The notes under the pieces are model-generated. The model was not told where the DNA came from. It made no database searches and saw only the letters and a program-made list of their open reading frames with translations. Below are positions 63,167-64,000 of a DNA stretch of 64,000 bases, piece after piece. Source of the stretch: Flavobacteriaceae bacterium PS02338 (GTDB taxonomy: Bacteria; Bacteroidota; Bacteroidia; Sphingobacteriales; Sphingobacteriaceae). Position numbers and translations under genes: made by a program. Position 1 is the first letter of the stretch; each line of letters starts with the position of its first letter. The stretch is taken from NCBI GenBank assembly GCA_029959615.1, contig JASCOD010000011.1:97903-161902 (forward strand). Direction: 5' to 3'.

Positions 63167-63301
63167 ATGTTCGAAGCATTTATAGAATTTTTAGACCAGT
63201 TGTATTGGCCTGGCTATGGCGTAGAATTCGAGGAGGAAAACCCGAAGGCCTTTTACCAGCAATTGGACAAGTTCAAAAAACAGCACACCCAAAGGCGATG
63301 A
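63167..63301 (+). CDS. Small hypothetical protein, 44 residues
   Basis: Frame MFEAFIEFLDQLYWPGYGVE with tail KKQHTQRR. Its stop codon overlaps the ATG of the next gene (ATGA arrangement), showing coupled translation. Aromatic and acidic; no family recognised. Confidence 0.6.
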   Translation: MFEAFIEFLDQLYWPGYGVEFEEENPKAFYQQLDKFKKQHTQRR

Positions 63302-63504
63302 AGTACGAGACCATTTTTATCATGGTACGTGTGGCAGTCCACGCAGACCATCAACAATTATCCGATATAGTCCACGAGATAGAAACGCAGTCAAAACTTG
63401 TTTTGACAGATACGGCAAACGTGAACATCTTGGAAACAGAGATTTTATTATCAAGAACAAGGAATGTTAAAAATATCAATCATGGCACACAACATAAATT
63501 ATAA
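63298..63504 (+). CDS. Small hypothetical protein, 68 residues
   Basis: Starts MKYETIFIMVRVAVHADHQQ at the ATG overlapping the previous stop (ATGA). A beta-alpha-beta pattern (IFIMVRVAVHA, LSDIVHEIET, NVNILETEILL) suggests a small ferredoxin-like fold; the family is unknown to me. It overlaps the DUF932 gene by 23 bp, so all three short genes probably form one unit. A start further upstream in the same frame (63130) would run through the terminator hairpin and is not favoured. Confidence 0.6.
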   Translation: MKYETIFIMVRVAVHADHQQLSDIVHEIETQSKLVLTDTANVNILETEILLSRTRNVKNINHGTQHKL

Positions 63505-63892
63505 CAGCAACACCGAAAAGCACAGCTTTTTTAGTGTGAAGCAAAAGGCGTGGCACAGTCTGGGCACGATCATAGAGGACTATCCGACAAGTGCGGAAGC
63601 CATCAAACACGCAAGTTTAAACTATACCGTGGAAAAACGCAGGTTGTTTACGGTTGACAATGGGCAACCGCACGAAGACGAACCCGATTTGTTGGTGCAT
63701 TCTGAAATAGAAGTCCCCGACTATTTTGCCACGATCCGCACCGATACCGAGCAGGTTTTGGGCGTGGTTGGCAAAGACTATGAAGTAGTACAGAACGTTG
63801 ATGCCTTTTCTTTTTTCGATAGCATTGTTGGCGGTGGAGATGGGATTTTGTACGAGACCGCAGGGGCATTGGGTAAAGGTTATGGAAAGTAA
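63482..63892 (+). pseudogene. DUF932-type protein, truncated
   Basis: 136 residues beginning MAHNINYNSNTEKHSFFSVK. The pattern KQKAWHSLGTIIEDYPTSAEAI, then FATIRTDTEQVLGVVGKDYEVVQN and GGDGILYETAGALGKG, is that of the N-terminal half of DUF932 (phage/plasmid-like TIGR03299-type) proteins, usually well above 300 residues. After ALGKG the expected continuation is lost; the frame ends YGK and stop. The break lies near 63,880. Beyond it the DNA is different and hairpin-rich. This is a truncated remnant, probably from a deletion or insertion. Confidence 0.75.
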
Positions 63893-63898
63893 TAGATT

Positions 63899-63969
63899 AT
63901 GTAAAGTCATATTATAAAAGCCGCTGAACTTCTAAAATTCAGCGGTTTAACTTCATTTCTACTTTACAT
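63899..63969. repeat. Nested inverted repeat near the window end
   Basis: Outer arms ATGTAAAGT (63899-63907) and ACTTTACAT (63961-63969) are perfect; inside lies CCGCTGAA (63921-63928) / TTCAGCGG (63937-63944). It starts just past the broken DUF932 gene and could be a terminator, an element end or a cruciform site. Confidence 0.5.
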
Positions 63970-64000
63970 TATTTTGTTGGCGGCAATAATGCCTTAACGA

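Noticed and set aside
1..64000. CRISPR array, rRNA genes or complete insertion sequence
   Set aside because: No regularly spaced direct repeats, no rRNA sequence and no DDE transposase frame could be seen in the window.

Overview
The window comes from a Bacteroidota genome, most likely Sphingobacteriaceae (Pedobacter/Sphingobacterium/Mucilaginibacter-like). The evidence is the pairing of SusC/SusD proteins, type IX secretion C-terminal sorting domains, BfmA/BtgA-type mobilization genes, Bacteroidetes-style TraI-TraM proteins, and promoters of the TTG / TAnnTTTG type. The assignment rests on protein families and motifs read by eye; no database search was possible.

Layout. (1) 1-7.2 kb is the recombinase end of a mobile element. 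It holds two tandem tyrosine recombinases (the first cut by the window edge), the 3' part of a tRNA-Phe-like gene with its own terminator, a large serine recombinase antisense to that tRNA fragment with a 54-residue partner gene, a hypothetical gene, and a 544-residue protein with a HEPN-like R-x4-H motif. (2) 7.2-10.7 kb is a mobilization module: a BfmA/BtgA-type protein, a DUF5712-type putative relaxase and a VirD4/TraG coupling ATPase, preceded by a 9-bp inverted repeat that is a candidate oriT. (3) 11.2-46.9 kb is a large, visibly AT-richer polysaccharide utilization locus (PUL). It encodes a ROK kinase, SusC, SusD, a DUF5017-type surface lipoprotein, a DUF4861 protein, a LacI regulator, GH2, a 1,380-residue putative lyase, GH105, GH3, an SGNH/sialate O-acetylesterase-type esterase, four proteins sharing a GH54 (arabinofuranosidase B)-like jelly-roll domain, another heparinase-like protein and a FucP-type sugar permease. 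(4) 47.3-54.7 kb holds a small XRE regulator and an ECF sigma / FecR anti-sigma / STN-SusC / SusD locus. Its SusD is cut off near the C-terminus. (5) 54.7-60.6 kb is a conjugation module (truncated TraI-like, TraI, TraJ, TraK, TraL-like, TraM, a DUF3945 protein and a histone H1-like protein). No VirB4 (TraG-type ATPase) or VirB9 (TraN) is visible. (6) 60.6-64 kb holds a second HEPN-motif protein resembling ApeA, small mobile-element genes and a truncated DUF932 gene.

How the genes work together. Four PUL promoters carry the same palindrome, TAAACCGGTTTA or a one-base variant, between the -33 and -7 boxes. The divergent LacI-type repressor at 20.1-21.1 kb is the obvious candidate to bind it. 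The model is repression of import (SusCD), periplasmic breakdown (GH2, lyase, GH105, GH3, esterase), a secreted array (GH54-like and lyase-like proteins, some with type IX sorting domains), sugar uptake (permease) and phosphorylation (ROK). The enzymes point to a uronic-acid-containing, probably acylated and arabinose/galactose-decorated polysaccharide; the exact substrate cannot be read from sequence.

Most notable observations. The shared LacI operator regulon; the four-member GH54-like array; the chimeric susD::traI junction near 54.69 kb, which shows the conjugative element is rearranged and probably defective; two HEPN-motif proteins as candidate defence cargo; and a hairpin-rich leader before the ECF sigma gene whose last stem includes the start codon.
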